The notes under the pieces are model-generated. The model made no database searches. It worked only from the letters and a program-made list of their open reading frames with translations, and had not been told where the DNA came from. Of a stretch of DNA of 64,000 bases, positions 37,952 through 46,815 are shown piece by piece; position 1 is the stretch's first letter; each line of letters opens with the position of its first letter. The translations under genes were made by a program, and so were the position numbers. Source of the stretch: Microbulbifer variabilis (lineage in GTDB: Bacteria > Pseudomonadota > Gammaproteobacteria > Pseudomonadales > Cellvibrionaceae); assembly GCF_023716485.1 (NCBI RefSeq), contig NZ_CP092418.1, positions 4,000,501 through 4,064,500 on the forward strand. Direction: 5' to 3'.

Positions 37952-38956
37952 TCAATGTTGTAGCTTGCGCCATTGTAAGGGGGAATTCCCATGCACAGTG
38001 CGAAAAGCTTTGGAGAAGGCACTGGTATCGGTATAACCGAGGCTCGCCGACAGTAGAGCAATATCAATATTTGAGGACCGTAAATGCCATCGAGCCGTTT
38101 CCATGCGCGCTTCTTGTAAAAGCTGCTTGAAAGAGGTGCCGGCAGCACGTAAATGGCGCTGCAAAGTGCGAACAGGGGTATCCACCAGTTGGGCAACCTG
38201 TGCCAGGTTATGCTGTTGGGCCCCCAATGTCTGCAAGATCAGCGTCCGCACTTGACTCGCTATATCCCCCCTTTGCCCCTGAATGAGCAACTGGGTAAAT
38301 TCCTCAAAATATTGCACCAATCCCTCACTAGCCGCATTCAAAGGCCTTTCTAACACTTCAGCATCGAACACGAGACAATCATATTCCTGGGCAAAAAATA
38401 CCTCAGCTTCAAAGTACTCACGGTAACGCTGGAGTGAAGAAACCGGTACATGGCAAAAATGCACTTGGCGTGGGCGAATATCCGCTCCAGCCAACTCCCT
38501 AAATAGCCTGCAGGCGGCGCCCAAGGCCAGCTCGCTGTACTGCTCAGCAACACCAAGCCCTTCATAATGGCAAATGCGATAAGCGTAGAGTCTGCTATCG
38601 CGCTCAATTATTCGCCAGTGATCAGCCTGGTTGTGTAATACCATGTAGCGGTGGCTGGCACTCAACGCGGCATCCAGGTCTTTCTCTTTGAGCACCAACT
38701 TACCCAACACTCCAAGCATACGCAGGCCCTGCTGCTCCGCCAGCCGCAAGCCAAAGTCATTGCATTGCAGCTCACGCACACACAGGTTTAACAGGTCGAT
38801 CAGAGTAGAGATTGGAATCAAGATATCCGGGCGACGCATACAGTCTGCGGGTAGGCCAACCTCAGCGAGAAAATCCGAAGGTATTCCGCCCAACTGGGGA
38901 ACCAGAGTGTTGAAACCCGCGAGGGTGCCGCTGCGAATTTCATAGGTGGGGCTCAT
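37952..38956 (-). CDS. AraC-family transcriptional regulator
   Basis: A 334-residue regulator with the arabinose-binding-like sensor domain of the OruR/ArgR/FtrA-like group (about 10-200) and a C-terminal double helix-turn-helix (about 235-334): NLAQVAQLVDTPVRTLQRHLRAAGTSFKQLL and IDIALLSASLGYTDTSAFSKAFRTVHGNSPLQWR. The start is ATG 38956 (MSPTYEIRS), with GGAGA upstream; an ATG at 39010 would add 18 residues. It may govern the frmA-fghA genes 153 bases downstream on the same strand, but that is only proximity. The ligand is unknown. Confidence 0.85.
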   Translation of the reverse strand: MSPTYEIRSGTLAGFNTLVPQLGGIPSDFLAEVGLPADCMRRPDILIPISTLIDLLNLCVRELQCNDFGLRLAEQQGLRMLGVLGKLVLKEKDLDAALSASHRYMVLHNQADHWRIIERDSRLYAYRICHYEGLGVAEQYSELALGAACRLFRELAGADIRPRQVHFCHVPVSSLQRYREYFEAEVFFAQEYDCLVFDAEVLERPLNAASEGLVQYFEEFTQLLIQGQRGDIASQVRTLILQTLGAQQHNLAQVAQLVDTPVRTLQRHLRAAGTSFKQLLQEARMETARWHLRSSNIDIALLSASLGYTDTSAFSKAFRTVHGNSPLQWRKLQH

Positions 38957-39186
38957 CAATCCATCTCCACTGCCTGTCATAGCTACAACCACAGCCATAG
39001 CCAGGCGCACCAGCTAGCATTGGGATCTACGGCCAATGCCAGGCGGTTAAAGTCCTAGGGAAGTATCCCAGGGATGATAACAGGGCAAATTTATTCCAGT
39101 AATCTTCACAAGACTGAAATGTGATAGGAAACCACCCTTCCCTTCGCAAACTAGTCCTGTATCTAAAGCTGGCAATCAATAGAGTT

Positions 39187-39762
39187 TCAGACAATTTTCT
39201 TGACGAACTTAGTCAGGATAACGATACGCTGCCCCTCGACACGCCCTTCAATGTGTTCTGGGTTATCCGTTAAACTGATACCACGAACTGCAGTACCGCG
39301 CTTGGCCACCAAACTGGCCCCTTTTACATCCAAGTCCTTGATAATGGCCACACTATCACCTGCCTGTAGCTGCACGCCGTTGCTGTCGCGGTGAACAAGA
39401 ATGTCGCCCGCTTGAGGTAGTGCACCGGCTTGGGCCCAGTTAAGAAGATCGTCATCCAGGTAAAGCATGTCTAGTAAATCCTGCGCCCAGGTTTCCGTAG
39501 ACAGGCGCTTGAGAAGCCGCCAGGCCAAAACTTGCACCGCCGGCTCTTGGCTCCACATGCTGTCAGATAAACACTGCCAATGAGCGCTGTCGAGTTCGGC
39601 TGGATTGTTCAGCTGATCGCGGCAGGTCTGGCACAGGAGTAACTGGCCCTCCGTCCCGACAGGGGACTCCGGCAGTTCATAAGCTTCCAAATTATCCTGA
39701 GCTTTGCAGAGTTCGCACTGACCACCACTGCGCTGAAGCAGCTGTTCCTGACTGACCGCCAT
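39187..39762 (-). CDS. PhnA/YjdM-like zinc-ribbon protein
   Basis: A 191-residue cytoplasmic protein. The N-terminal zinc ribbon has two Cys pairs (CELCKAQ at 16-19 and CQTC at about 44-47). The C-terminal PhnA domain (about 120-191) reads GDILVHRDSNGVQLQAGDSVAIIKDLDVKGA, then KRGTAVRGI, as in the PhnA/YjdM family. Despite the name it is not phosphonoacetate hydrolase, and its role is unresolved. Length is greater than E. coli YjdM (about 111 residues) because of the central helical insert (about 55-115). Monocistronic, with promoter to the right. Confidence 0.85.
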   Translation of the reverse strand: MAVSQEQLLQRSGGQCELCKAQDNLEAYELPESPVGTEGQLLLCQTCRDQLNNPAELDSAHWQCLSDSMWSQEPAVQVLAWRLLKRLSTETWAQDLLDMLYLDDDLLNWAQAGALPQAGDILVHRDSNGVQLQAGDSVAIIKDLDVKGASLVAKRGTAVRGISLTDNPEHIEGRVEGQRIVILTKFVKKIV

Positions 39763-39855
39763 GGATTACCTCAAAAAGTGCGGAGTATACGCCCTCACTC
39801 GCTAATTCGTGCAACCCTACCAGAACCTATGAATCAATAAGAAAGTAAAATAAGA

Positions 39856-39920
39856 CTGGGCCCCATCGGAGAATTCTCCTCACAGGGCCCAGAAAATAAG
39901 TTAAGCCCCATAATGGGGCT
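39856..39920 (-). terminator. two hairpins ending the CBS-domain transcript
   Basis: The proximal one, AGCCCCAT/ATGGGGCT (39904-39920), starts 8 bases after the CBS stop. The distal one, CTGGGCCC/GGGCCCAG (39856-39892), encloses a smaller GGAGAATTCTCC palindrome and is followed on the minus strand by T-rich TCTTATTTTACTTT. Together they make a good intrinsic terminator for leftward transcription. Confidence 0.7.
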
Positions 39921-39927
39921 ACGGAAA

Positions 39928-40344
39928 CTAGTGGTGAGCCGAAACCGCAGAGGCGAAGTGACCACCCTGCTTACTGGCAATGGCTGAGGTGATATCGCCG
40001 AGACTGAGAATGCCGACCATGCGCTTCTCACTATTTAGAACTGGCATTCGCCGTAGCAGCTGCTGTTCCATTTTGTGTACCGCGGAGAGTAGGTCATCCT
40101 CTTCCCAGCACCACTCAATGCCCTCAGTCATTACATCACGGGCAGTTAGGGAAGAAAGATTGCCTCCCTGCACAACACCGCGACATACGATATCTCGGTC
40201 GGTCACCATACCCACTAATCGATCGTTTTCACCGATGGGAACCGCTCCGATATCCTCGTCCCGCAGGATTTTTGCCAATTCCTGTAGAGAGGTATCTGGT
40301 GTACACCAGGTCACACCCTGGTGCATTGCCTGTTTCACTTTCAT
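39928..40344 (-). CDS. CBS-domain pair protein
   Basis: A 138-residue protein made almost wholly of two CBS domains: VKQAMHQGVTWCTPDTSLQELAKILRDEDIGAVPI with LVGMVTDRDIV (about 2-53), and ARDVMTEGIEWCWEEDDLLSAVHKMEQQLLRRMPVLN with MVGILSLGDI (about 66-122). CBS pairs bind adenine nucleotides and act as energy or redox sensors. There is no catalytic domain. The neighbours are stress genes (Hsp20, host-attachment family), fitting the stand-alone CBS proteins induced in stationary phase or stress. The partner is unknown. Confidence 0.9.
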   Translation of the reverse strand: MKVKQAMHQGVTWCTPDTSLQELAKILRDEDIGAVPIGENDRLVGMVTDRDIVCRGVVQGGNLSSLTARDVMTEGIEWCWEEDDLLSAVHKMEQQLLRRMPVLNSEKRMVGILSLGDITSAIASKQGGHFASAVSAHH

Positions 40345-40409
40345 TGCTTTACCTCAACTAATACTGAAAACATACTTTTAAAGCGACGGAAGCCCGTCGC
40401 ATGAAAAAA

Positions 40410-40838
40410 TCAGTGCACTTCGATACGCTTTCTCTGTGGCGGATGTCCCTCGTGTCTGGGGACAGTCAGAGTCAGAATGCCATCTTTGAAATTCGCATCA
40501 ATTTCATCTTCTCGAACATCCTCCCCCAGATTAAAACTACGCAGGAATTTGCCATAACGGCGCTCTTGTCGCAGAATCCGACCATCTTTTTCTTCCTTGA
40601 TCTCGCGATGTACTTCCGCCTCTAGGGTTAAAACCCCATTCTCCAAAGTGATATTGATATCATTCTTACCAACACCTGGCAGTTCGGCACTGATTTCATA
40701 TTTATTTTTCCGTTCACTCACGTCGATACGTGGCGAGAAAAATCCCTCCCTTTCACTGCCGATAGCGCGGCCAGGTGACAACATCTGCTCAAACATATTA
40801 TCCAGATCCAGCAGGGAACCTCTGGGTATCAGACTCAT
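40410..40838 (-). CDS. small heat-shock protein, Hsp20 family
   Basis: A 142-residue alpha-crystallin-type holdase chaperone. The start is ATG 40838, with GGAGG at 8-base spacing. The crystallin domain runs from about residue 37 (FFSPRIDVSERKNKYEISAELPGV) to about 130 with GVLTLEAE, RRYGKFLRSFNLGEDV and FKDGILTLTVPR. The tail ends KRIEVH, an I-x-V-like anchor. It would hold unfolding proteins under heat or other stress. A 12-bp GC-rich hairpin lies 31 bases upstream of the start codon. Confidence 0.94.
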   Translation of the reverse strand: MSLIPRGSLLDLDNMFEQMLSPGRAIGSEREGFFSPRIDVSERKNKYEISAELPGVGKNDINITLENGVLTLEAEVHREIKEEKDGRILRQERRYGKFLRSFNLGEDVREDEIDANFKDGILTLTVPRHEGHPPQRKRIEVH

Positions 40839-40869
40839 ACTTACAACCTCCATCTACCGCTATGTCGCA

Positions 40870-40909
40870 AGAGGCGCAAGCTAGACCCATGGATCCGGCT
40901 TGCGCCTCT
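40870..40909 (-). promoter_or_regulatory. 12-bp hairpin upstream of the hsp20 gene
   Basis: AGAGGCGCAAGC (40870-40881) and GCTTGCGCCTCT (40898-40909) are perfectly complementary with a 16-base loop. It is 31 bases upstream of the hsp20 start codon, in the likely leader or promoter region. No T-run follows on the minus strand, so it is not a plain terminator. It could be a leader structure or a protein-binding dyad. Confidence 0.45.
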
Positions 40910-41216
40910 CACATCTTGATTTCATTCTAGGTAATCTCACGCCATTCGGTAGGAATATGTGCCTGCAATAACCATCACAAAAGGCATAAAGACAACTGTG
41001 AATATTTAGATTTCATCTATTTAGAAAATCTATAACGCTCTACGAAATGAACCGAAAAGCATCGCAGGCAAATCCCACTCTTCTATCCACAATTAACTCT
41101 CCAATATTCTGGAAAATGAAAAAAAATCAGATAGTTACCCAATTAAATCCAGACAGATAGTGGATGGCGCTGAAATTAACTAGGATAAGAGAGAGTAAAA
41201 GAATGAGGATACGCTC
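40910..41216. other. intergenic region between hsp20 and host-attachment gene
   Basis: About 300 AT-rich bases that must hold two divergent promoters. I could not fix a heat-shock (sigma-32) promoter by eye and see no gene. Confidence 0.4.
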
Positions 41217-41654
41217 ATGGCTTTAGCATGGGTTCTTGTGGCCAACCAATCGCAAGCCAGAATATTTGAAGCACAAAAACGCGCCGGCAACCTCCATGAA
41301 ATTCAAGCCCTACTCCATCCAGAGTCCCGACTATCAGGACGCGAAATAGATAGCGATGCACCTGGACGCAGCTTCGACAGCTACGGCCAAGGCCGCCATG
41401 CGATGGGAAATTTTGCAAATCTACACCGCCGCAGTGGTGAAGATTTTGCCAGGAAAATTGCCCATACACTGGAGCGTGGGCGCCAAGAAGGCCGCTTTGA
41501 AAAGTTATATATTGTGGCTGAACCCTATATGGTGGGGAGCTTGCGCGATGCATTGAAAACGCCCACTCGTGCCACCGTTGCCGGAGAGACCGGTAAAAAC
41601 CTGGTCGACAGCCAGCCAGATGAAATTCGTGCTCAGCTACCCATCTGGCTTTGA
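41217..41654 (+). CDS. host attachment protein family (stress-associated)
   Basis: A 145-residue cytoplasmic protein of the family named for a plant-attachment gene: WVLVANQSQARIFEAQK at the N-terminus (RNase-H-like/eRF1-like first strand), ESRLSGREIDSDAPGRSFDSYGQGRHAM, and LYIVAEPYMVGSLRDAL in the C-terminal half. Similar domains form the bacterial eRF1-like group, and some are linked to ribosome or stress functions, but this family's biochemical role is unknown. The group name should not be taken as evidence of host interaction. It is followed by a strong hairpin. Confidence 0.82.
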   Translation: MALAWVLVANQSQARIFEAQKRAGNLHEIQALLHPESRLSGREIDSDAPGRSFDSYGQGRHAMGNFANLHRRSGEDFARKIAHTLERGRQEGRFEKLYIVAEPYMVGSLRDALKTPTRATVAGETGKNLVDSQPDEIRAQLPIWL

Positions 41655-41682
41655 TTGATTCCTCATTGAGGAAATCTGTTGG

Positions 41683-41720
41683 GAAGGCGGGGCTGAAAAA
41701 ACAGCCCCTCAAGCCTTCTT
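41683..41720. terminator. terminator between host-attachment and acyltransferase genes
   Basis: GAAGGC and GGGGCTG (41683-41695) pair across a six-A loop with CAGCCCC (41702-41708) and, after a TCAA bulge, GCCTTC (41713-41718). TTAAG follows on the plus strand. The place between convergent genes supports terminator function. Confidence 0.65.
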
Positions 41721-41754
41721 AAGTAGCATTCGCCATAAAAATAGCCTGCGCCTC

Positions 41755-42660
41755 TTAAGCCCCTTTAGAATCACTCAATAAATTTCCAATCAATTGATCC
41801 TTATCCTGCCAAAGTTTATACACCCAATGATTAAATTCAGCACGAAATACCTGGTCATTCATATAATCAGCCGTGAAAAATTTATCTGGTATGCGAATCT
41901 GCTCCACCCGAACGACTACGCGCTTCACTTTTCCCGCAAGGAAATCCGCAAATGATGGGATACCATCTGGGTAGACAATGGTTACATTTAACAGGCGGTT
42001 AAGTTGCTCCCCCATACTTTGCATGGCAAAAGCAATACCACCAGACTTGGGCTTGAGCAAATAGTTAAAAGGGGAACCCTGCCTATCATGCTTTTCCTGA
42101 GTAAAACGCGTACCTTCAAGGAAATTCATAATACTGGTGGGAATTAATTTAAAGCGCTCACAAGCCTTTTTGGTTGATTCCAGATCTTTGCCGCGCATTT
42201 CCGGATGCTTCTCCAAATATGCCTTGCTATAACGCTTCATAAATGGAAAATCCAGAGCCCACCAACAGATCCCCATTACAGGAACCTTGATAAGCTCCTG
42301 CTTGATAAAAAATTTCAGGAAAGGGATTTTTCGGTTAAAAATTGACTGTAGTACAAAGATATCCACCCAACTCTGGTGATTGGAGGTTACCAAATACCAG
42401 CCATCTTTTTTCAGCTCCCCTCCAATTTTCACATCCCACTCTGTCTTTTGCGTAAGTTTCATCCAGCCTTTATTCATGGTAATCCAGGCTTCAGCAATCG
42501 ACATAAAAATGGACGTGTAGATTTTGCGCAGCGCTGAAAATGGAAAAATCAATCGCACTACAACAAAAAACAAAATGGGAATAAAGCAAAGGATCGTGCT
42601 GATGACCAGCAACACCGAAGCCAATATCAACAACACTGCCGAGGGAAGAAAATTTAACAT
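41755..42660 (-). CDS. PlsC-type lysophospholipid acyltransferase (YihG-like)
   Basis: A 301-residue membrane acyltransferase. An N-terminal helix region (about 5-40) anchors it; the catalytic motif NHQSWVD (HX4D, about 93-99) and the glycerol-phosphate motif FLEGTRFT (about 178-185) are present, with PVMGICWWALDFPFMKR between. This layout matches the E. coli YihG/YihF-type lysophosphatidic acid acyltransferases rather than the main PlsC. It would attach an acyl chain to the sn-2 position of lysophospholipids. Monocistronic. Confidence 0.9.
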   Translation of the reverse strand: MLNFLPSAVLLILASVLLVISTILCFIPILFFVVVRLIFPFSALRKIYTSIFMSIAEAWITMNKGWMKLTQKTEWDVKIGGELKKDGWYLVTSNHQSWVDIFVLQSIFNRKIPFLKFFIKQELIKVPVMGICWWALDFPFMKRYSKAYLEKHPEMRGKDLESTKKACERFKLIPTSIMNFLEGTRFTQEKHDRQGSPFNYLLKPKSGGIAFAMQSMGEQLNRLLNVTIVYPDGIPSFADFLAGKVKRVVVRVEQIRIPDKFFTADYMNDQVFRAEFNHWVYKLWQDKDQLIGNLLSDSKGA

Positions 42661-42782
42661 CTTATGCTTCTAAAATAGTGGTAAAAGAGATTCCTAACGG
42701 ACGCCTGAGAAAACCGTTTTTACATAGTAAACTCTGGCGCCCACATTCTTATTCTTATTCAACAACTCGCAGATTCACCAGC

Positions 42783-44291
42783 CTAGAGGTTAGCCACCTC
42801 AATCATCATCGCCGTATACATTTTTAGATTCAGCCGAAACTGTTCAACGGTAATAAATTCATGTTCCGAATGCCCGGAATAAGCAACTCCAGGCATAGAG
42901 GGCCCAAAACTCACAGCATTAGGTAATAGCTTGGCATTGGTGGAACCACCAATCGCGACCGGCTCAGCCTTTTCCATACCGGTGAAATGACGAAAAACTT
43001 CTAGCAAAGGTTTTACATGAGGAGCATCGTCTACTCGGTAGGGATTCCCCAAAATCACTTTTGTATCTGCCAATGTGATACCCGAAAGTTCCTGCCACTC
43101 GGCCAAGGTAGAGTCAATCTCCTTTTCTAGCTGCGGGGCTGTTTTACCTGTGGGGCGACGCAGGTTGAGGTGGCTGATCAGTCCAGATTCAGTCTCTTTC
43201 ACCATGGTGACAGCCGCCGTCATTGGACCCATAAATGCATCGCGATAAGCGATACTGCCAAACTTCTCAGCCAGGACCCCTGTGCCCACCAAGTCATTCA
43301 GATAGCGCACCGTCGCACCAGCGTCATTGGCGGGCCAATCGTACACACTGAGCGCATCCGCAAGATAGGCGATCGCATTTACCCCATGTTCAGGCTCTGA
43401 GCTGTGGGTAGCCACACCGCGAGCCACTACCTCTAAACTGCCATTACCGCTTTTAAACTCATATGAGACAAGCTTGTTCTGAGCGGCGCGAGCGCGGATA
43501 GCCGAAACTAGCTCAGCATTAACATTTCCCAACAACGCGCGCGCCTCATCCGGCACCTGGCTACGAAAATAGCCACCTGAGAAACTTTTTATGTAAGGCT
43601 TATCGAAGTTCGCTGCCAGTACACCAGCAGTGGTGACCTGCACCTCACTCCAGCCCTTCTCGGCAGTCACTACCGGATAATTAGCGTCGATGGTGATGTT
43701 GTAGGCAGGGATTGGATAAGTTTTCAGGAATTCCTTGAGGGGCTCCCAGTCAGACTCTTCCGCCAAATAGATCAGAAGTTCAACCCTGCGCTTCATGGGC
43801 ACCGCCTGATCCTTAATCGCTTTCATAGCATAAAGGGCCGTAGCGATCGGACCTTTATCATCCTCACTACCACGGGCAATCAGCCTGCCTGGCTCACTTT
43901 CCGCATCCAACATAAACGGGCTTTTCTGCCACTTGGCCGGGTTGGCTGGCTGGACATCCCCATGGGTAACAATACCCACTTTCTCAGCCCCCTCACCCAG
44001 GGCAATTACCACAACATGGCCGAAATCCTGATACTCCAGCCCCAGCTCCCGAGCCTTATCCTGTAGAGTGTCCTTGAAGCCTGTAAACTCAGGGTTGCGC
44101 TCCAAAGGCAGGTCTTCGCGAGCTACCGTTTCAAAGCGTACCAAGCTCGCTAAGGTCTCAGTCATGGCTTCTTCATATTTTTCAACTGCATAGTCAGAAG
44201 CCTCCTGTGCCTGAGAAGACACACCAGCGACAACAGGTGCTGACAGGGTTGCAGAGAGAAACAGCGGTAAAAGAGCATTTCGTAACTTCAT
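42783..44291 (-). CDS. M20-family dipeptidase, exported
   Basis: A 502-residue zinc metallopeptidase. The start is ATG 44291, with a signal peptide (about 1-22, APVVAG) after it; the frame is open 22 codons further. Metal and catalytic residues are in VTHGDVQPA (His, Asp), RGSEDDKGPIA (bridging Asp) and YLAEESDWE (catalytic Glu and ligand Glu), with the last ligand in SGHSEHEFI near the C-terminus. A dimerisation lid is inserted at about 200-380. It probably hydrolyses di- or tripeptides in the periplasm, together with the DPP IV encoded earlier. Substrate preference is not predictable. Confidence 0.9.
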   Translation of the reverse strand: MKLRNALLPLFLSATLSAPVVAGVSSQAQEASDYAVEKYEEAMTETLASLVRFETVAREDLPLERNPEFTGFKDTLQDKARELGLEYQDFGHVVVIALGEGAEKVGIVTHGDVQPANPAKWQKSPFMLDAESEPGRLIARGSEDDKGPIATALYAMKAIKDQAVPMKRRVELLIYLAEESDWEPLKEFLKTYPIPAYNITIDANYPVVTAEKGWSEVQVTTAGVLAANFDKPYIKSFSGGYFRSQVPDEARALLGNVNAELVSAIRARAAQNKLVSYEFKSGNGSLEVVARGVATHSSEPEHGVNAIAYLADALSVYDWPANDAGATVRYLNDLVGTGVLAEKFGSIAYRDAFMGPMTAAVTMVKETESGLISHLNLRRPTGKTAPQLEKEIDSTLAEWQELSGITLADTKVILGNPYRVDDAPHVKPLLEVFRHFTGMEKAEPVAIGGSTNAKLLPNAVSFGPSMPGVAYSGHSEHEFITVEQFRLNLKMYTAMMIEVANL

Positions 44292-44648
44292 AAGCACCCC
44301 AGGTAAATAAAAGTGCCATTGTACATCTCCAGCCAATGGCATGACCCACCAATTCATCCCAGTCTCTGTGTTAATAATCTCCAGTCACAGTTTCCTGAGC
44401 CGAACCTATACCAATACTCCACTGCTAAACTAATATCCTGGCAATGTAATAGGTGTTCCCAGGCCTCCTCAATCAGCACTACTTTAATATTCCTACAATT
44501 GAATAAATCTGGCGATAATTCACGGCGCGATTGGATCATAGCCAGCAAATGTGACTTCACTTATCACTTGCCAAGCCTATAAGCCACTTATAGTGGTTTT
44601 TCAGGGTTGCTAAAATTTGGGGAGCTTAACGCGAGGCTGGAGCAGCGC
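44292..44648. other. divergent promoter region of the dipeptidase and a hypothetical gene
   Basis: About 357 bases with no supportable gene. It should hold a promoter in each direction; no repeat or palindrome stands out. Confidence 0.4.
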
Positions 44649-45314
44649 ATGACCACGTCCAATGGCAAACATTTCCATCGCAAGCAATGGCTGAGTGTCC
44701 AGCAGGCCGTCAGCCACTTGAGCGCCCTAGCAGAGGAACCCCTAACCAGCATCCATCTTGCAGATTTAGCCGAGGAAAAGCTCCTCGATCTCTACTGGTA
44801 TCGTCCGGGGCAGAAACTGACCTTTCTCAATCGCGAGGGGCAGAGGGAATTGATTGAGCCACTGCGCCTGTGCTCAGAGAACCGCAGTGACTGGCGGGCC
44901 CTTGTCGGTATCTTGCGACACAGCCCCGCCCTACCCGCTTATGAGCAAGACACCCCTCTACTCGAGGACGCCGAGGGCAATCGCCTGCGAATCACGTTTG
45001 ACTATCATCAACGCCCTGAGCCCTTCAGTGGCCGCTGGTACCCTAGCCTGGCAGAGCTGGTATTGAAGCGCAGCGACTTGGAGAGGCTAGAGCCACGGCT
45101 GTTCTCCAGCCAGGAAACTGAAGACAAACTGGAGCGGCAGTTAATGCTCGACGTGATCTGGCAGCTTGAACAATTAGCCCTGGACCGCGAACATCACTCC
45201 ACCAGCTGGCTGGCTGAGCAGCTGGCACAGCGATCTACAGCCCTGGACAGAGGGGCCTGCGAGCGGATTCTTCTTGCCGCAGAACGTGAGGGTAATCGGA
45301 GCCGCCACCACTAA
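44649..45314 (+). CDS. conserved-looking hypothetical protein
   Basis: A 221-residue soluble protein. ATG 44649 has GGAG 7 bases upstream; the frame is open to 44607. No signal peptide or membrane helix. It is rich in Leu, Glu and Arg, with a beta-looking middle (KLTFLNREGQRELIEPL, NRLRITFDYHQRPEPFSGRWYPSLAELVL) and a helical C-terminus (DKLERQLMLDVIWQLEQLALD). I recognise no family. Codon use resembles the neighbours, so it is probably a real gene. Confidence 0.65.
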   Translation: MTTSNGKHFHRKQWLSVQQAVSHLSALAEEPLTSIHLADLAEEKLLDLYWYRPGQKLTFLNREGQRELIEPLRLCSENRSDWRALVGILRHSPALPAYEQDTPLLEDAEGNRLRITFDYHQRPEPFSGRWYPSLAELVLKRSDLERLEPRLFSSQETEDKLERQLMLDVIWQLEQLALDREHHSTSWLAEQLAQRSTALDRGACERILLAAEREGNRSRHH

Positions 45315-45586
45315 CAGCACAATTATTGCGCTTTCTGTCTCTTTTATTAGTCACCTGAGCTTAATTGATCTCTCTCGCAAAGATTCCCTTCAGCCATTGG
45401 TCATAGACAACAAAAACGATACCCTAGCGCCAAGTTATAATCCGCTAACGGGGTGAGTGCGAATGTAGCCTCTCCAGACCTTCTTCAAGCAGAAAGAAAA
45501 ACCCTGGCGGAATTCGAGGCTAATCAAATCAGCATACTAAAGCCTCATCAATTTACCCGATCAATAAACACACTTGGAGAAAGAGC

Positions 45587-46198
45587 TTGCAAGCTCGTAA
45601 CAACCAAAATAACTACGGCTGGGTCGCGATTATGCTGCACTGGCTAATGGCCCCAGCGATCATAGGCCTCTTTGTGCTCGGCTGGTGGATGCGCCAGCTG
45701 TCCTATTATGACCCCTGGTATCAGCAGGCCCCCAGCATCCATAAAGGCATAGGTATTTTGCTCTTGATTGCTCTGGTGCTTCGTTTACTGTGGCGTTCAG
45801 TGAATATCACCCCCAGGGCTGCCCCAGGAACACCTCGCTGGCAAGCACTCACTGCCAGTGGCATACACAACCTCATCTACCTGCTTCTATTGGCCATTAT
45901 GCTATCGGGTTACCTGATATCGACCGCCGATGGACGCCCCATTGATGTATTCGGTTGGTTTAGCGTAGCGGCTACTATCCAAGGCATTCCCAATCAGGAA
46001 GATATTGCCGGGAGCCTTCACGAAATTCTGGCCTGGACCCTGATCATCCTGGTCAGCCTTCACGCCCTGGCGGCATTGAAGCATCATTTTTTCGACAAGG
46101 ACGTAACACTTCGCAGGATGCTTGGACTATCTGGCATGCCGACCCGTCCGAATAAGCAAAATACAGTTACAACCACAAAAAAGGAAATCTCCCTATGA
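45587..46198 (+). CDS. cytochrome b561 (YceJ-like)
   Basis: A 203-residue, four-helix membrane cytochrome of the prokaryotic b561 family. Heme-ligand His are visible in AIMLHWLMAP (helix 1), PSIHKGIGILLL (helix 2), ILAWTLIILVSLHALAALKHHFF (helix 4) and SLHEILAW. The start is TTG 45587, with GGAGA 6 bases upstream. It overlaps the yceI-like gene by 4 bases, like the E. coli yceJ-yceI pair. The family oxidises ubiquinol or handles superoxide. The precise redox partner is unknown. Confidence 0.9.
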   Translation: MQARNNQNNYGWVAIMLHWLMAPAIIGLFVLGWWMRQLSYYDPWYQQAPSIHKGIGILLLIALVLRLLWRSVNITPRAAPGTPRWQALTASGIHNLIYLLLLAIMLSGYLISTADGRPIDVFGWFSVAATIQGIPNQEDIAGSLHEILAWTLIILVSLHALAALKHHFFDKDVTLRRMLGLSGMPTRPNKQNTVTTTKKEISL

Positions 46199-46761
46199 AG
46201 AAGCTCACCGCCCTTCTTTTCGCTGCCCTGCTCGGCACCACAGCCCAAGCGGCGGAATATAAAATCGATACCAAAGGCGCCCATGCCTTCGTCCAGTTTC
46301 GCATTAAACACCTGGGATATAGCTGGCTCTATGGACGCTTTGACGATTTCAACGGTTCATTCTTTTATGATGACAAGGCACCGGAAAAATCTACTGTAAA
46401 CGTCAATATCGACGTAACCAGCCTTAACAGTAATCACGCCGAGCGCGACAAGCACCTGCGCGGTTCCGACTTCCTCCACACGGAAAAATTCCCCACAGCA
46501 ACCTTCAAAAGCACCAGCTTTGAACCAACAGAAGACGGAAAGGCACTGCTGAAAGGTGAGCTAACCCTACGTGGGGTAACCAAGCCGCTAACTATCGACG
46601 TTACCAATATTGGGGGCGGTAAGGACCCCTGGGGTGGCTACCGTCAGGGCTTCAGTGGCACTGCAGAGTTTGATCTGAAGGATTTCGGTATCGACTACAA
46701 TCTGGGCCCAGCCTCCCAGAAGGTTGAAATGATTCTGGATATTGAAGGCATCCGTATCTAA
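46195..46761 (+). CDS. YceI-family periplasmic protein
   Basis: A 188-residue exported lipocalin-like protein that binds isoprenoid or polyprenyl compounds in known relatives. Signal peptide at about 1-20 (GTTAQAAEYKI). Family text: YKIDTKGAHAFVQFRIKHLGYSWLYGRF, VNVNIDVTSLNSNHAERDKHLR, DFLHTEKFPTATFKST and LTLRGVTKPLTIDVTNIG. It is coupled to the preceding cytochrome b561 by a 4-base overlap, suggesting the quinone-like ligand and the cytochrome work together. It is followed by a terminator-like hairpin. Confidence 0.95.
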   Translation: MKKLTALLFAALLGTTAQAAEYKIDTKGAHAFVQFRIKHLGYSWLYGRFDDFNGSFFYDDKAPEKSTVNVNIDVTSLNSNHAERDKHLRGSDFLHTEKFPTATFKSTSFEPTEDGKALLKGELTLRGVTKPLTIDVTNIGGGKDPWGGYRQGFSGTAEFDLKDFGIDYNLGPASQKVEMILDIEGIRI

Positions 46762-46790
46762 ACCTATTTAGAAACTCTTATTCCTTTGAC

Positions 46791-46815
46791 AGCCCGATTT
46801 ACAACAAATCGGGCT
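46791..46815 (+). terminator. hairpin after the yceI-like gene
   Basis: AGCCCGATTT and AAATCGGGCT form a perfect 10-bp stem with a 5-base loop, 30 bases after the stop. No T-run follows, so termination strength is uncertain; an A-rich/T-rich lower stem closes it. Confidence 0.6.
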
